The notes below the pieces were generated by a model that saw only the letters and a program-made list of their open reading frames with translations, did not search any database and was not told the DNA's origin. From Strigamia acuminata (lineage: Eukaryota; Arthropoda; Chilopoda; Geophilomorpha; Linotaeniidae), in contig OX442314.1 in assembly GCA_949358305.1 (NCBI GenBank), forward strand, positions 52,273,162 to 52,337,161: a DNA stretch of 64,000 nt. Direction: 5' to 3'. Shown piece by piece: positions 45,448 to 56,700 of this stretch. Within the stretch, counting starts at the first letter, position 1. Each line of letters opens with the position of its first letter. The position numbers and the translations under genes were made by a program.

Positions 45448-45547
45448 GGTTTGACAAGCACGTGTAACGTTCGTTTCTGCTGGATACCCAGCCACAAAGG
45501 TATCCTGGGAAACGAGGAGGCAGATGAAGCCGCAAGATCTGCAGGGT
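45448..45547 (+). pseudogene. LINE RNase H-domain fragment
   Basis: Encodes RFCWIPSHKGILGNEEADEA, the conserved C-terminal RNase H motif of LINE ORF2 proteins (WIPSHxGIxGNExAD). It ends at an AGGGTAAG string. No RT domain is adjacent. Confidence 0.55.
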
Positions 45548-47545
45548 AAGTTAGGATGATTAACTACACAATTTTACATTTTGTCCCACGATTGTGGACA
45601 AATGGCATTCTAAAGTGGTCGATTTATAGTTGATGGTCAATTGGGACTGGCGCCTTTAGCACCTAGTTTCTCTAGTCAAAGCCCTTCCTAGGCTTAAGAA
45701 ACATTCTGATTGTCGTTTTGTTTAGTTTCAGGTTTCTTGGTTGTTAATTAAGTTATGTTTGTTTATTAATTGTTTATAAATTGTTTATAAATTGAATAAG
45801 CACTCAGAGTGCGTACACTTGTAAGGCTATTACTGCAATATGAAGGAACATGGGAGCAAGCGGTCAAACAACGTGGCCGCAGTAGTGGTCCCAATGTCAA
45901 CATTTCCCAACAGAAAGAGGAACCTATTATTATTCAATGTTCTTTCTTTTTTTTCTTTTAGTTGTTTCAGTTGTCCAAGACACATGGCAGCAAATGAGAA
46001 TTGCCCTTTGGTATATAAACCAGATACATTATCTTCTAATTCAGGATCAAATATGTTAATTTTTCCAGTCCCGACCCGTCCCGTCCCGAAATGTTCCAAT
46101 TTTTCCAGTCCCGTCCCGTCCCGTGTCCCGAAATGAATTTCGCCACATGGAAACTGGAAATTTTAAGTTTTTTAAGTAATATGATGTACAGTAAATACAA
46201 CAGCAGTATTTTTTTTCTTTAACAATAAATGCTGTCTCTGTGACATGTGGGCAGCCATTTTGAAAATGTGACAGTGACGCCACTAGCAACCCCTCATATG
46301 AAAATGGCAAAGCGAAGCTACAATGCAAAGCAAAAAACACCCGGACAAGTTTTAGTCCCACACGTGAAATAAAATCCAAGGGCGTTTTACACATGGATAT
46401 TTAGGGTCCTGCAATGGTAATGTCCTTGTGTCATATTATTAATTAATCATTGCAGATGTGGATAGAAATTATGAAACACAAAAATGAAGTGTTATCCCGA
46501 ATCAAATCATGGCAGCGCCAAGTAAAAGCAAGCAACCACGAAGAAACACAAATCATTGTAGTTTGTAATTGATATGACCCGTCACTGCAATCCACCGTGA
46601 ATCCATGTTTAATTAAATTAAGTTAAGTTTGAATTAGAGTTAGATTCAGGGTCACAACACCGTCAAGGAACTTGGTTGAAAAATCCAGAAGCAAGTTTGG
46701 AATAACATATACAAACCAATCTAACGAGGCAGGAATCTTCCTTACCAACGCATCAACCATGAGAGCCACCAAAAATGGCTGATTTAGACAGCGACTCATG
46801 TGGCCCCACAATAGTCTACCGGAACCTGATGATTTTCGCAGAAGCAGACGAAAAGCTTACGAAATTGTACACAACACCTTAGAATCATTTATAGAAAAGC
46901 AGAATTTGCGAATTTTTTGTATTTGTTCATTCTGTGTGTATATTTCCTCCTTGACTTTATCTAAACAATATTAGTGACAAACAGCCTGATAAATACCAAA
47001 TTCATTCAGGAATGCGGGCTTACAATACACTTATGTAAATGCCACATTCATTCAAGAATGCTGGCTTGCAATACAAAGAACAAGGAAATGCTGCGTAAAT
47101 GTGGAAATGCAGTCAATGTGGAAATGCAGTCGTACAAGACTGAATTCAAAACCCAGGAAATAATGTTAAGAAATATATATTAGAGAAATTAAAAATTTAC
47201 CAGAGCTCTCTTCTGGTTTCACAGTCAGACTAATTGAGTCATCAGTTTATCCAGGGGTGACCACGTGGAGGCAGAGTTGGATTTTACACCCCCTAATTAA
47301 GAAAATACTAAACTTGCTTAGGCGCATTTAACAAAGACCACATCATTAAATCGAAATGCGAGTCATCAAATGGAATAATTAAAAATAAGCAACTTTAAGT
47401 TTAAAAAAAAAATTAAATATTCCCGGAAATATTTTATAAGCTGAGATAATTGGACTTATATTTGATAAATGTGTGAAAATCGTTTGGACAAACTTCAATT
47501 CGGTAGAACACGACTTACTAGAATTTGAAAACTTCTCACGTTTTT
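45548..47545. other. No gene seen; simple repeats
   Basis: Includes a CCCGT-rich microsatellite (46066-46135) and a duplicated short segment (TTCATTCA(G/A)GAATGC(G/T)GGCTT, near 47001 and 47047). Nothing else can be supported. Confidence 0.4.
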
Positions 47546-47549
47546 AACG

Positions 47550-48372
47550 TGTGGTGACCCAGTTGGATAGGTGTCCCCCCAGGGCGGATACTTGTCCTCT
47601 GAGTCACTGTGATTGAAGAGTCGTTCCCCCCCGAGTTGGCTCCACCTCCCCATGGCAGGTGTGTGCCCCGAGGGGGAGGAAGCGGCTGGTGGTCAGCCCC
47701 CATTGGTTGATCGCCGGCCCTTCACCCCACTGCATAAAAGGCTGTGTTTCCCGCCTAAAGTCAGAACTTACACAAAACGACACCAAGAACACAGCAACTA
47801 CCTCACCGTCAGGCCAACTTCAACTACAAGTTAGGATTGATCGAGGATCGCTGAGTAAAGTGCAAACTGTAACTCTCACGAAGTCACTTGCGAGCTATTC
47901 CTGCGAAAGCACGAGAATAGCCCTTGTGAAATCACCCAGAATAATCGCCCAGACGATTATTCGCCGAAGTAAGTGTCCGAGTGCTTTGTAGGGAACCCCA
48001 AAGTTCCTAGACGAGGCCTCTGCGACGCTAAACCAAACCCTAGACAACAGGCACGGATAGAAGACTCGAAAGAGCATTCCACCGCGTCCGTGAAGACGAA
48101 TCCGTGACGAATTAACGACAACTCGAGACGCCGCCTTTGTTCCGTCGACCACGCGGAACCGACGACGCCATCTTGAGAAATCCTTTGTTCGACGCTGACC
48201 ACGTCGACTCTAGAATTATTACTAAGTGTATTTTAAGGCCTTCAAGCCTACTGAATAAATTACTTGTTCATTTAAATACATTTGGTGTTCATTTGGGTAT
48301 TTGCATAATTGATCACAGGTAAAGTATTACACGTTAGCGCTATTTAAACCGATCACCAGGTAGGACGCGACA
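47550..48372 (+). mobile_element. Solo LTR (family 1), plus orientation, TSD AACG
   Basis: 823 bp from TGTGGTGACCCAG to GGACGCGACA, flanked by AACG at 47546-47549 and 48373-48376. It carries a TATA box in GCATAAAAGG (about 47733) and AATAAA (about 48254). It is the inverted counterpart of 9277-10095. Its start (TGTGGTGACCC) resembles that of the large Gypsy LTR (TGTTGTGACCC), suggesting related lineages. Confidence 0.85.
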
Positions 48373-48616
48373 AACGAAAACGCAATTCCGAGAAAGCGTG
48401 CATTCCGATAATAAAAAATGCTAAGATTGAAAATGCGTATACATGAAACAAATTAAAGCCGATTAAAGAAGAAAAAAGCATCGGGAAAACAACCAGATTC
48501 AATATGTCCGCCACATCTGCCTCCTTCGTGCAACGACACGATTTACCGTGACGTGGACATTTCTCCAGTTTGTGACTAAAACTCAGCTTTGAGCTGCGGT
48601 AAAACAAATTCTTGCA
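48355..48616 (-). CDS. Possible terminal exon of a membrane protein, 3' end altered by the solo LTR
   Basis: The minus-strand frame opens after an acceptor (CTTCAATTTCAG) at 48616. It encodes a Cys/Lys segment (KLEKCPRHGKSCRCTKE), then a hydrophobic stretch of about 40 residues (VADILNLVVFPMLFSSLIGF onward), and ends GMHAFSELRFR. Without the LTR, the next codon would be TAA at the insertion point. With the LTR the frame reads six more codons (LSRPTW) to a TGA inside the LTR. The hydrophobic end is reminiscent of the fourth transmembrane segment of Cys-loop receptors, but I am not sure. No upstream exon was identified. Confidence 0.35.
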
Positions 48617-48960
48617 CTGAAATTGAAGATAAACAAAACAAATTACTACAAATTAATGAGAAAAAGACCATCGGAAATACCCATCTGATCAAACAAGCCA
48701 GAAGCCAGCGTGCTGTCGTGAGGAGTAAAGTCTACGGGGTTTACATTTGAAAAGACACGAGTTTCTCGTAAAGATAGAACGAATCTTCAAAATAAATTAA
48801 TTTGTTGGATTTAGTTCTTTCGAGTTTCGACGTTTATAAATCCGTTCGTATCCATCCAAATTTTTTAAATTTTTTTTTTTTCTACATTATCAATACTAAA
48901 ATATACATTTGTTTATGAAAAAAAGTTTAATCAATTAAAAATAAATGACCATATTGCGTT

Positions 48961-49345
48961 AAGTCAGCCATTAAAGACACCATGAAACAGTTACTAAACG
49001 GCGTCCACTACTTACACGAGAACAGCATTCTGCACAGGGATTTGAAACCGGAGAAAATTCTCTTCACCAAAACCGAAGTGCTAAAAATTATCGATTTCGG
49101 CCTAGCGAGGCCGATGCTAAACACTCCAAACTGCACGAACGAAGTGGTGACCCTGTGGTATCGCACACCGGAATTGTTGCTAGGCGACTGCAGTTATGGA
49201 ACTTCAATGGACCAATGGAGTGTCGGGTGCATCACGGCCGAAATGTGGATTCGCATCCCGTTGTTTCCGGGTACGAGCGAGCAAAGCAAAATCAATTAAA
49301 ATTGATCCAAAATCTCTGCGGCTCAATTTGTGTAAAGAATTGACC
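48961..49345 (+). pseudogene. Cdk9: Cdk9-like kinase fragment
   Basis: The frame contains the catalytic-loop and activation-segment half of a CDK: MKQLLNGVHYLHENSILHRD, LKIIDFGLAR, VVTLWYRTPELLLGD and CITAEMW. The NEVVTLWYR...PELLLGD and the QLKLIQNLCGSI block that follows in another frame are closest to Cdk9, the kinase of P-TEFb. The Mg-binding Asn after HRDLKP is replaced (PEKIL), the frame shifts near 49290, and the N-lobe and C-terminal parts are missing. The fragment is intronless, so an old retrocopy is likely. Confidence 0.6.
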
Positions 49346-49541
49346 CAATGTTGTTTTATTATTATTTGTTTCAAATACAAATATACAAATACAAATATTT
49401 GTATTTATTTTATGCCATTATTCCACAAGACAACAAAAAAAAAACAACCTTGGACCAAGATCTGAAATACCAAACCGATCAATGTAGTCTTCTGGTCAAA
49501 ATACATGTGATAAATAAACTTCTAGTCACGTCACGTGCAGT

Positions 49542-50560
49542 TGTTGTGACCCGACTGGACCGGGGTCAACGAAGAGTTTCTCTCGTGACCTCGTTTCGGG
49601 TGTAAGGGGAGCCGCAAGCGCGTCTCCCTTCCCTCAGTGCATTGACATCTAGTCAATGGACAGGCGTCTGCCCTGAGGGAGTGGGGATGGCTCGTCCACC
49701 CCACCATTGGGTGATTCCGGTCACCTGTCAACCCCGCTTTGTGCAAAGGAATGTGCCTTGCACTGAGCGGGCAGAACCAACACAACCATCAAACGAGAAA
49801 CACACGTAAACCCGTCGTCCTACAAGATCAGGCCCAAGTAAATATACTGGGATTGACCAAGGACAAAGGACAATTTACCGTGAGTACGTTTGGTCAGTGT
49901 CAAACTCCGCAGAGTAACCTGCGAGATAAGATTACCACACTATTTTAGCACACCAGCTAGAAATAGTAAAAACCACTCCAGTTTAGCGAGTTGTGCAGAC
50001 AAACGGTCGCACAAGCCTAAACTGCAGTAAAACCACGACGAGCGTTCCCGCCGCTGTGTGACCGCCGGGAGCCAGAAGAGTCCGCCGCTGTGTGATCGCC
50101 GGACACCACACAAAAACCTAGACAACAGCCCGAAGTAAGCCTTTTAACTAAGCATTCACTCGCGCCCGACCAGCGTGAGCCCGAAGGACCAGCCAGAGAC
50201 GAGCCGAGGACGCCATATTGCCACGCCGGCCCAAGACGACACCACGTTGCCACAACGAGGACGCCATCTTGGACACGACCGAGACAACAGACGACCTCGC
50301 CGATTCCAGCCAGCTTTCATCATACCTTTACCTTTCCATTTCCCTTCACCCATTCCGATTTACCTTTTACCTACCTTTTATATATATATATATATAAGAT
50401 ATATCTGTACATTGTCCCACAGAATAAATCTATATTATATTTTACCTTTTATATCTGTGTAATCATTTCTTTGGGTAAACCGCTTGAGCAAAGCGGTAGT
50501 GAGTTAGTCGAATTAAGTAATCAACCCACGAGTTAGCGACGGTTAGAGTTGAGCGCGACA
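49542..50560 (+). repeat. 5' LTR of the Gypsy element
   Basis: Begins TGTTGTGACCCGACTGG and ends GAGCGCGACA. A (TA)n tract at about 50378-50400 may serve as TATA, with AATAAA at about 50424. Short open frames in it occur identically in the 3' LTR and are not genes. Confidence 0.93.
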
Positions 50561-50562
50561 CG

Positions 50563-50580
50563 TGGGGGCCTGTCCGGGAT
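50563..50580 (+). promoter_or_regulatory. Primer-binding site
   Basis: TGGGGGCCTGTCCGGGAT starts two bases after the 5' LTR. It is close to the complement of the 3' end of tRNA-Pro (two differences from the TGGGGGCTCGTCCGGGAT used by some retroviruses), so tRNA-Pro or a similar tRNA is the likely primer. Confidence 0.65.
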
Positions 50581-50632
50581 CAAGTCGAATAACTGATTCT
50601 AACCTGTGATTACATCATACCCAAAGCAAGAA

Positions 50633-53600
50633 ATGGCAGATAATACCCGAGTAACAGATTCCGACTCCGACGCAAACAAGAGAGCCGGCAGTCGTAAAGG
50701 CGCCGACTATCACTTGCGATCTGGAGGTCCCTTACCCAAAGCCTCAGCGCACGAAGCGAGGCAAAAACGGCGTAAGCCTAAACCCGATCGTAGAAGCGCA
50801 TCCGAGGCATCGCACCCGTCTCGCACCGAGACGAGGCAGCGATTGGACGAGACAGAGCGGGGTGAAGAGCAATCTCACTCCAAACTGCCGCGTTCTAACC
50901 GTGACGGCGAGACGAGCGGAAACGAGGTTTTATCCCGTAACCAATCGCCTCGTCTAACGCACGACACCGAGGTGGGCAGTCCGAAAGCAGCGTCTCCGAT
51001 ACAAAAGACGGCCTCAAATACGACCGCTAATTCGGCACTAAACACGCCAATTACGCAAAGCCGCCCAGCTTCGGTCAGGTCCGAAGGACACAAGTCCAAC
51101 TCATCCTCTGTCAAGCGTGTTTCGAGCCAGCCTTACAGCGTCTCGGGCACCTTGATTGATGCGATGCAATTGGCACAGGCGGAAGGAGTGAGATACACCC
51201 TTCCGACGGGGAAAATTACCGTGTACGAAACGTTACAGATCGTACGTGCAGCTTTAAAAGCGCACAGTGTATCCCCACAAATCACCATTGTTGAAGGTGC
51301 ACACGCTCAACAATTGGTTGATTCCGCTCAATTTGAAGCGGATGCAGAGAACGAGGCTCGTCAAGCCATTCGCGAGAGACGGAGGAAGCTGGCGGAAAGA
51401 GAAGCGCAAGCTCTCGAGTACGGCAGAACCCAGCCCAATCCGACTACTCCCGAGGAGGTAGAAATAGTTGACCGAGCCCTGAGAGCACATCGATATGCTT
51501 TCCACTCGCAACAAGAAGCAGAGCGAGCATTTATGGCCAGATTGCGACGAGATGACCCGAAATCCGTCCGCAAACCAGAGGTCAGTTCATCCGAGCTGTC
51601 CGACGAGAGCCTAGAGGGAGACCCAAAGCGCACGCCGAAGGCCAAACCCAAACCCCAGCCGGAGAGAGCAACACCAGCTACTCCGCGCAAGAGAGATGCG
51701 TCGGCCAGAGAACAACAAACTCGGCCCCGCATGCAAGCTCTCGATTCAGCCACAAATAATGCGATAACGCGATTAATCAACGCTAATAATGCTAGGCGAA
51801 ATGAAGAGCAAGCTCTCACAAGCCAACAGCATGATAATCCACAAGGGACTGAGTGGCAACAACCAGTGCCCATCCTTAAAGACGACGAGTCGTCAAGGAG
51901 ACAATCGCATGATCGCACCTCTTCGCGAGAAGAAGGCAAACGCGATGAAAGACCGAAATATTTTCACTACGGAAATAGTGATTCGTCGTCAGATGGACTG
52001 GAGTCAAATGCACCCAGTCATCACGATTCGGAGAGAGGTTCCGGAGAAAGACGAAGGGAAAGAGAACGCGATGAACGCAGAGAAAGGGAACGTGACGACC
52101 GTCGTAGGGGCCGGAAAGAGTCAAACTCTTCACGGCGCAACCCGCCACGCCGCTCACCGTCTCCCGACCCCAGCTCCGACCCCTCATCCAACGACGACAG
52201 ACGAAAGGAAAAATCAAGTAATCGCCGGAAGAGATCCAACTCTCCGCGCGATAGAGAGAAACGACGTCGATCGGAAAATAGCGACCACCGACGGGAGGAG
52301 TTTCAGGACCTTCCCCGACAAAGCGCGTTTACCGATTCGACGGGTCGGCAGTATACGATGGGAGAGCTTGGAAGAGCCCTACTCGGCTCGTTAAAAGCCG
52401 AGGGAATTGATCTGAGCAAACGAAACGATCGTAATCGTAGCACTGGTGACCGCGTAAAGAAAAAATACGCTGCCTCCCGACGTGACACCATGAGTGTTAC
52501 CGGGAATATTAGGTGGCAATTTTATATTCAGAACCGTTTCGACGGGTCATGGAAAGCGGGAGATCGCTTCCTTGACGAAGTAATTCGAATTAAGACTGCC
52601 ACTAAAGCCACCGTAGGAGACATGCTCACCCACGGTATTGTCGAGCTAATGACAGGCTCGGCACGTGAGTGGTACCAAGGATTGAAAGGCGTCAATTGGG
52701 ACGACTTTTTAATGAGATTCGACCTGCGCTACGGCGAGACACCCGAAGAGGTGAGCCGAAAGATGCGAGGTCTTCGCCAGATGCCTGGTGAAACCATAAT
52801 GGATTACGACATTCGCGCCAGATTGTTGTTCGAAAAGGCCCCGATGGAATTTCACGCCACGGGATTCAACCTTTTCTTTCTCGGCGGTTTGTCGGAATAC
52901 TCGCAAAGGGTGCTACTTGAAGAAAGGGCACCGACAGGAGGTAGCTACGAGGAGATGAGCGCCTTCCTGTTCGAGAACACGATAGATATCGAGAAGAGAT
53001 ATTATTCCGCTTTACCAGAAGCGGAGAAAGCAGCGACCGCAAAACGTCTCAAGTTGAGTGCGGAAAGATATGGGGCGACAGATAAGATTATGCGCCCTAC
53101 TGAATATCTTAGCGGTATAATGGAGCTGGCAGAAGCTAGCGTTGGTTTGCAAATAAAAAATAAACTGACATCCCCGCTGCCTTCCAACCCTTTGGCCGCC
53201 CCTAAAAAGGCACCGACAGCGTCAGCCATGCAAGCGACACTGGAGGAGGTCAAGGAGGGGGAGGAAGCCGAACAAAATGTCGGAAAATCAGACGAAAAAG
53301 AAGAAAAAGACGATTATTCGACGGACGAAGAAATACGAAGCTATCGCGATACCTTATCAACGGGTTGCGATGAGGAAGGACCGCTAGTACATCTCATCCA
53401 TCGAGATAGAGCGGTAGAAGAATTTCGCGCCAGGTTAAAACCAAATGCCGGTCGAATTCCGAAGTATTTTCGGAAAAATTACACGCCACCGTCGAAAGCA
53501 GACCCTGAAAAGAAAAAATCGACTGAAGCCCCAAGAGACAAATCAAATATTCGCTGTTTCAAGTGTAACCAACCGGGCCACTACTCCAATGAGTGCCCAA

Positions 53601-53716
53601 GAACAGCGAAAGAAGACGCTAAGTTTGACGCGATAATGAAGCAGATGGCAGAGATTAAACTCGCCATGGCAAAAAACGAGTCAAAAAACGAGTCAGCGCA
53701 GGCGGCGAAGAAATAA
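50633..53716 (+). CDS. gag: Gag polyprotein of the Gypsy element
   Basis: 1027 aa from the ATG at 50633 (GAAATGGC context); an in-frame GTG at 50606 is not used as a start in eukaryotes. The first 600 residues are a long charged, Ser/Arg/Glu-rich disordered region with RERERDERRERERDDRR near 475-490, far longer than usual for Gypsy gag. Residues about 620-800 form the capsid-like domain (RWQFYIQNRF, GSAREWYQGLKGVNWDDFLM, MRGLRQMPGETIMDYDIRAR). One zinc knuckle CFKCNQPGHYSNEC lies at about 975-988, followed by a Lys-rich tail. It assembles element RNA into particles. Near its 3' end lie two slippery heptamers that lead into pol. Confidence 0.93.
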   Translation: MADNTRVTDSDSDANKRAGSRKGADYHLRSGGPLPKASAHEARQKRRKPKPDRRSASEASHPSRTETRQRLDETERGEEQSHSKLPRSNRDGETSGNEVLSRNQSPRLTHDTEVGSPKAASPIQKTASNTTANSALNTPITQSRPASVRSEGHKSNSSSVKRVSSQPYSVSGTLIDAMQLAQAEGVRYTLPTGKITVYETLQIVRAALKAHSVSPQITIVEGAHAQQLVDSAQFEADAENEARQAIRERRRKLAEREAQALEYGRTQPNPTTPEEVEIVDRALRAHRYAFHSQQEAERAFMARLRRDDPKSVRKPEVSSSELSDESLEGDPKRTPKAKPKPQPERATPATPRKRDASAREQQTRPRMQALDSATNNAITRLINANNARRNEEQALTSQQHDNPQGTEWQQPVPILKDDESSRRQSHDRTSSREEGKRDERPKYFHYGNSDSSSDGLESNAPSHHDSERGSGERRRERERDERRERERDDRRRGRKESNSSRRNPPRRSPSPDPSSDPSSNDDRRKEKSSNRRKRSNSPRDREKRRRSENSDHRREEFQDLPRQSAFTDSTGRQYTMGELGRALLGSLKAEGIDLSKRNDRNRSTGDRVKKKYAASRRDTMSVTGNIRWQFYIQNRFDGSWKAGDRFLDEVIRIKTATKATVGDMLTHGIVELMTGSAREWYQGLKGVNWDDFLMRFDLRYGETPEEVSRKMRGLRQMPGETIMDYDIRARLLFEKAPMEFHATGFNLFFLGGLSEYSQRVLLEERAPTGGSYEEMSAFLFENTIDIEKRYYSALPEAEKAATAKRLKLSAERYGATDKIMRPTEYLSGIMELAEASVGLQIKNKLTSPLPSNPLAAPKKAPTASAMQATLEEVKEGEEAEQNVGKSDEKEEKDDYSTDEEIRSYRDTLSTGCDEEGPLVHLIHRDRAVEEFRARLKPNAGRIPKYFRKNYTPPSKADPEKKKSTEAPRDKSNIRCFKCNQPGHYSNECPRTAKEDAKFDAIMKQMAEIKLAMAKNESKNESAQAAKK
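53671..53689 (+). promoter_or_regulatory. Tandem -1 frameshift sites A_AAA_AAC
   Basis: AAAAAAC occurs at 53671-53677 and again at 53683-53689, both in the A_AAA_AAC phase relative to gag. The -1 frame is open from there through 53740 into pol. Gag ends at 53716. This is the standard arrangement for making Gag-Pol by -1 ribosomal frameshifting; the duplication of the site is unusual. I did not fold the downstream RNA. Confidence 0.75.
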
Positions 53717-53739
53717 TTTCTCGACCGTCTGCGCCATTC

Positions 53740-56700
53740 ATGAAGAAAAAGGGGTTTAACAAAGGGTTCGATAAGCCGCCACCAGTCAAAGAAATGGGTA
53801 GTGACATAGCTAACGCCCAAATTCAAGACAGGGCCAACAACGCTTTGCAGGTAATTACCGCAAACGCTGAGGCTGAGGCGGAAGAACCGAACCTACTGCT
53901 TGAAGAATTACCTCAAGTAGTCGAAGACACAGAAGAATTTCGTGTTTTCATGTGCAACGTGGCGGTCGAATACACCAACCGCCTATGTATGTTGCCCATG
54001 ACAATAGAACGTGAAAAAATTATGGGACTACTAGACTCGGGAGCAGATCGCTCGTTCGTTTCCGAAGACATAGTAGCATCATTGGGTCTCACCGATAAGA
54101 TAAAAGGCGTTAATAAAAATATACGTCTAAAAACCGCCAACGGAATGGCGCGTCCAAAAGGAGTTATATTATTGACCATGGAGTGGCTCGGAGGAGTAGA
54201 ACAGCACCCTTTCCTGGTCCTGCCCACATGCGACAGAATTTTTCTGTTGGGCTTAGACCTCATGGCGTCAATGGAAATACAACCCAATCCAATAACGAAA
54301 TCTTGGAATTATATCAGAAATGATAAGGAAAGACCCGCAATTGTCGTGCCACCAGCTCTTGTAAAAGAAGCGGCCGACAAGACACAGTGGGAGAAAGGCC
54401 TAAAGAAATTCGTTCAAGATTACGATTTTAAAGCATTCGTAACAGAATTGCAACGGGACAATGTAGTGGAAACGCTTGTCGCCGACGCCGCTTTAGAATT
54501 AAACGAAGCGGCAGCCCTACGAAGGGTCCTACTTAAATATGAGGGGATCCTGTCGAAAAAACCGGGCCGAACGAATAGGGCTATTCACGAAATTAAATTG
54601 ACGGATAATAAACCTATACGAGTTGCGTATAAGGGAATGAACCCGCAAAAACGTGAAATAGTGCAAAAAATGTGCCAAGAAATGCTAGACAGTGGCATTG
54701 TCTCCGAGGCCCAGGGAGAATACGCGACGCGAGTTGTGCTCGTGATGCGCCCGGGCTCGGACCCACGCCTATGCATTGATTACCGCCCATTAAACGCGGT
54801 GACAGAAATAGATCCCATACAGATGCCGTCTATCGAATCCATTTTGAGAGAGCTTAGCCCCTTTTCTTGGGTTACGACGATGGATCTGTCGAAGGGATAC
54901 TGGCAAGTTGAGATGAGGCCAGAGGATAAGTTAAAAACAGCATTTTACTCGCCAATTGGACGGTTGATGTTCAACGTCATGCCATTTGGTTTAGTGAATG
55001 CTCCCAGTACCTTTCAGAGACTAATCGAAAGCGTATTGGGTGATATCCTGCATCAGTTTGTGTGGGCATACCTAGATGACATAGTTATTGCCTCTAAAAC
55101 ATTCGAAGAGCACATTGAGCACATCGACCAAGTGCTCACCCGGCTGGCAAAAGCTGGGTTACACGTGCATCCGGGCAAAAGCAAGTTCTGTCGAAAGGAG
55201 CTTGCCTTCCTGGGTTATCGCATTGGAGTCAATGGTTTAGCTATTGGCCCCGAAAAAATCGATGCGATTAATCGTTTCCCACCACCCGAGGACGTTAAAG
55301 GTGTCCAACGGTTTATGGGAATGATAAACTTCTTCGGCAGGTTGCTACCGGGTCTAGCTGAAGTGGCAGCCCCAGTTACCGACCTCCTGAAGAATGAAAA
55401 CGAATTTGTATGGTCAAATGAGTGCAACATCGCATTTAATGCAATAAAGAGGATGCTGACGGAAGTCGGCGTAATGCCTCTACCCGACTTAAACCGGCCG
55501 TTCATATTACACACGGACGCCAGCAGAGTTGGGTTAGGAGCGGCGTTGCTCCAAACACACGTGCGCGACGGAGTCGAACAAGACCTGCCGTGCATGTTTA
55601 TAAGTCGCAAACTCCAAGGCGCTGAAAAGAATTACAATGCCACCGAGTTGGAGTGTTTGGCCGTTGTGTGGGCCATAAGGAAATTCAGAGATTATCTCGA
55701 ATATACCAAATTTGTGGTCCACACAGATCATCAAGCGTTACAATGGCTGATGAAATTAAAAGAGCCAGCCGGTCGACTAGCCAGATGGCAGTTAGAACTG
55801 ATGGCATGCGACTTGACCATTCAATACAAGCCCGGCAAATATAACGTCGTGGCTGACGCTCTGTCACGGGCACCAGTGTCAGATCCAATCGACGCTGACG
55901 ATGATGGCGAGGATGACTCCCGCATCATTTATTGCCCTACGAGTTGTCACCGTTGGGATTTAAGGAAGATGAATGAAATTCCCACCGCGTCTCCGGCAGA
56001 TGTAAAATTCTGTGGATTTTGGACGCGGTTATACCAACCAGCTGCTGACAATTACCCAAATGCAAGGAAGGAATTTAAGCTAGAGCGGAGAATAAATGAC
56101 CCGCTTCTAAGCGCCTTCCACGCTCATGTCGGCGAGCAGATGCAAAGCAGTCCCCCGACAAGGGAGGAAATAATTGTGCAACAAAAATTAGACAAGAAAT
56201 GTCAGGACAGAGCTAGATTCGTACTGACAGGAAAATATCCGCCCAATCTAACCAGAAGGCAGAAGCGTCGTTATGCACACGAATCCATAGATTACCTATT
56301 GGATGACGGCCTTTTAGTGAAACATCACCCAAATCACCAAGATGACTTGAGTGAATCGGACACCGCAGTAAAGGTAGTAATACCTGCTTCCTTAATCGGT
56401 CGCGTGCTGTGGTTGTTACACGGGCACCCGCTTGCGAGCCATGCGGGAGTAAGCAGAACACTCTATCGTGCTACACAGCTTTTTCACTGGACAGGGATGA
56501 AAAAAGATATTGCTCTTTTTGTCCACCAATGTCAGCGATGTCAAGCGTGCAAGCCGAGGAGTAAATCACCATTCGAAACTATTTTCTTAGGGCCTTACGC
56601 GCCTTTTGATTGTTTAAGTGTCGATGTGATGGGCCCAAAACCCGTTACGGGAAATAAAAATGCGTACATTATCGTTATAATGGACGTGGCAACTCGTTGG

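Noticed and set aside
48982-49299. Functional Cdk9 kinase
   Set aside because: N-lobe missing, catalytic Asn replaced and a frameshift near 49290.
49739-50462. Short ORFs within the 5' LTR
   Set aside because: They recur identically in the 3' LTR and have no features; they are LTR regulatory sequence.
50606-50632. Upstream start of gag at 50606 and of ORF3 at 59200
   Set aside because: These begin with GTG and TTG codons respectively. Eukaryotic initiation at the ATGs 50633 and 59224 (or exon start 58287) is more plausible.
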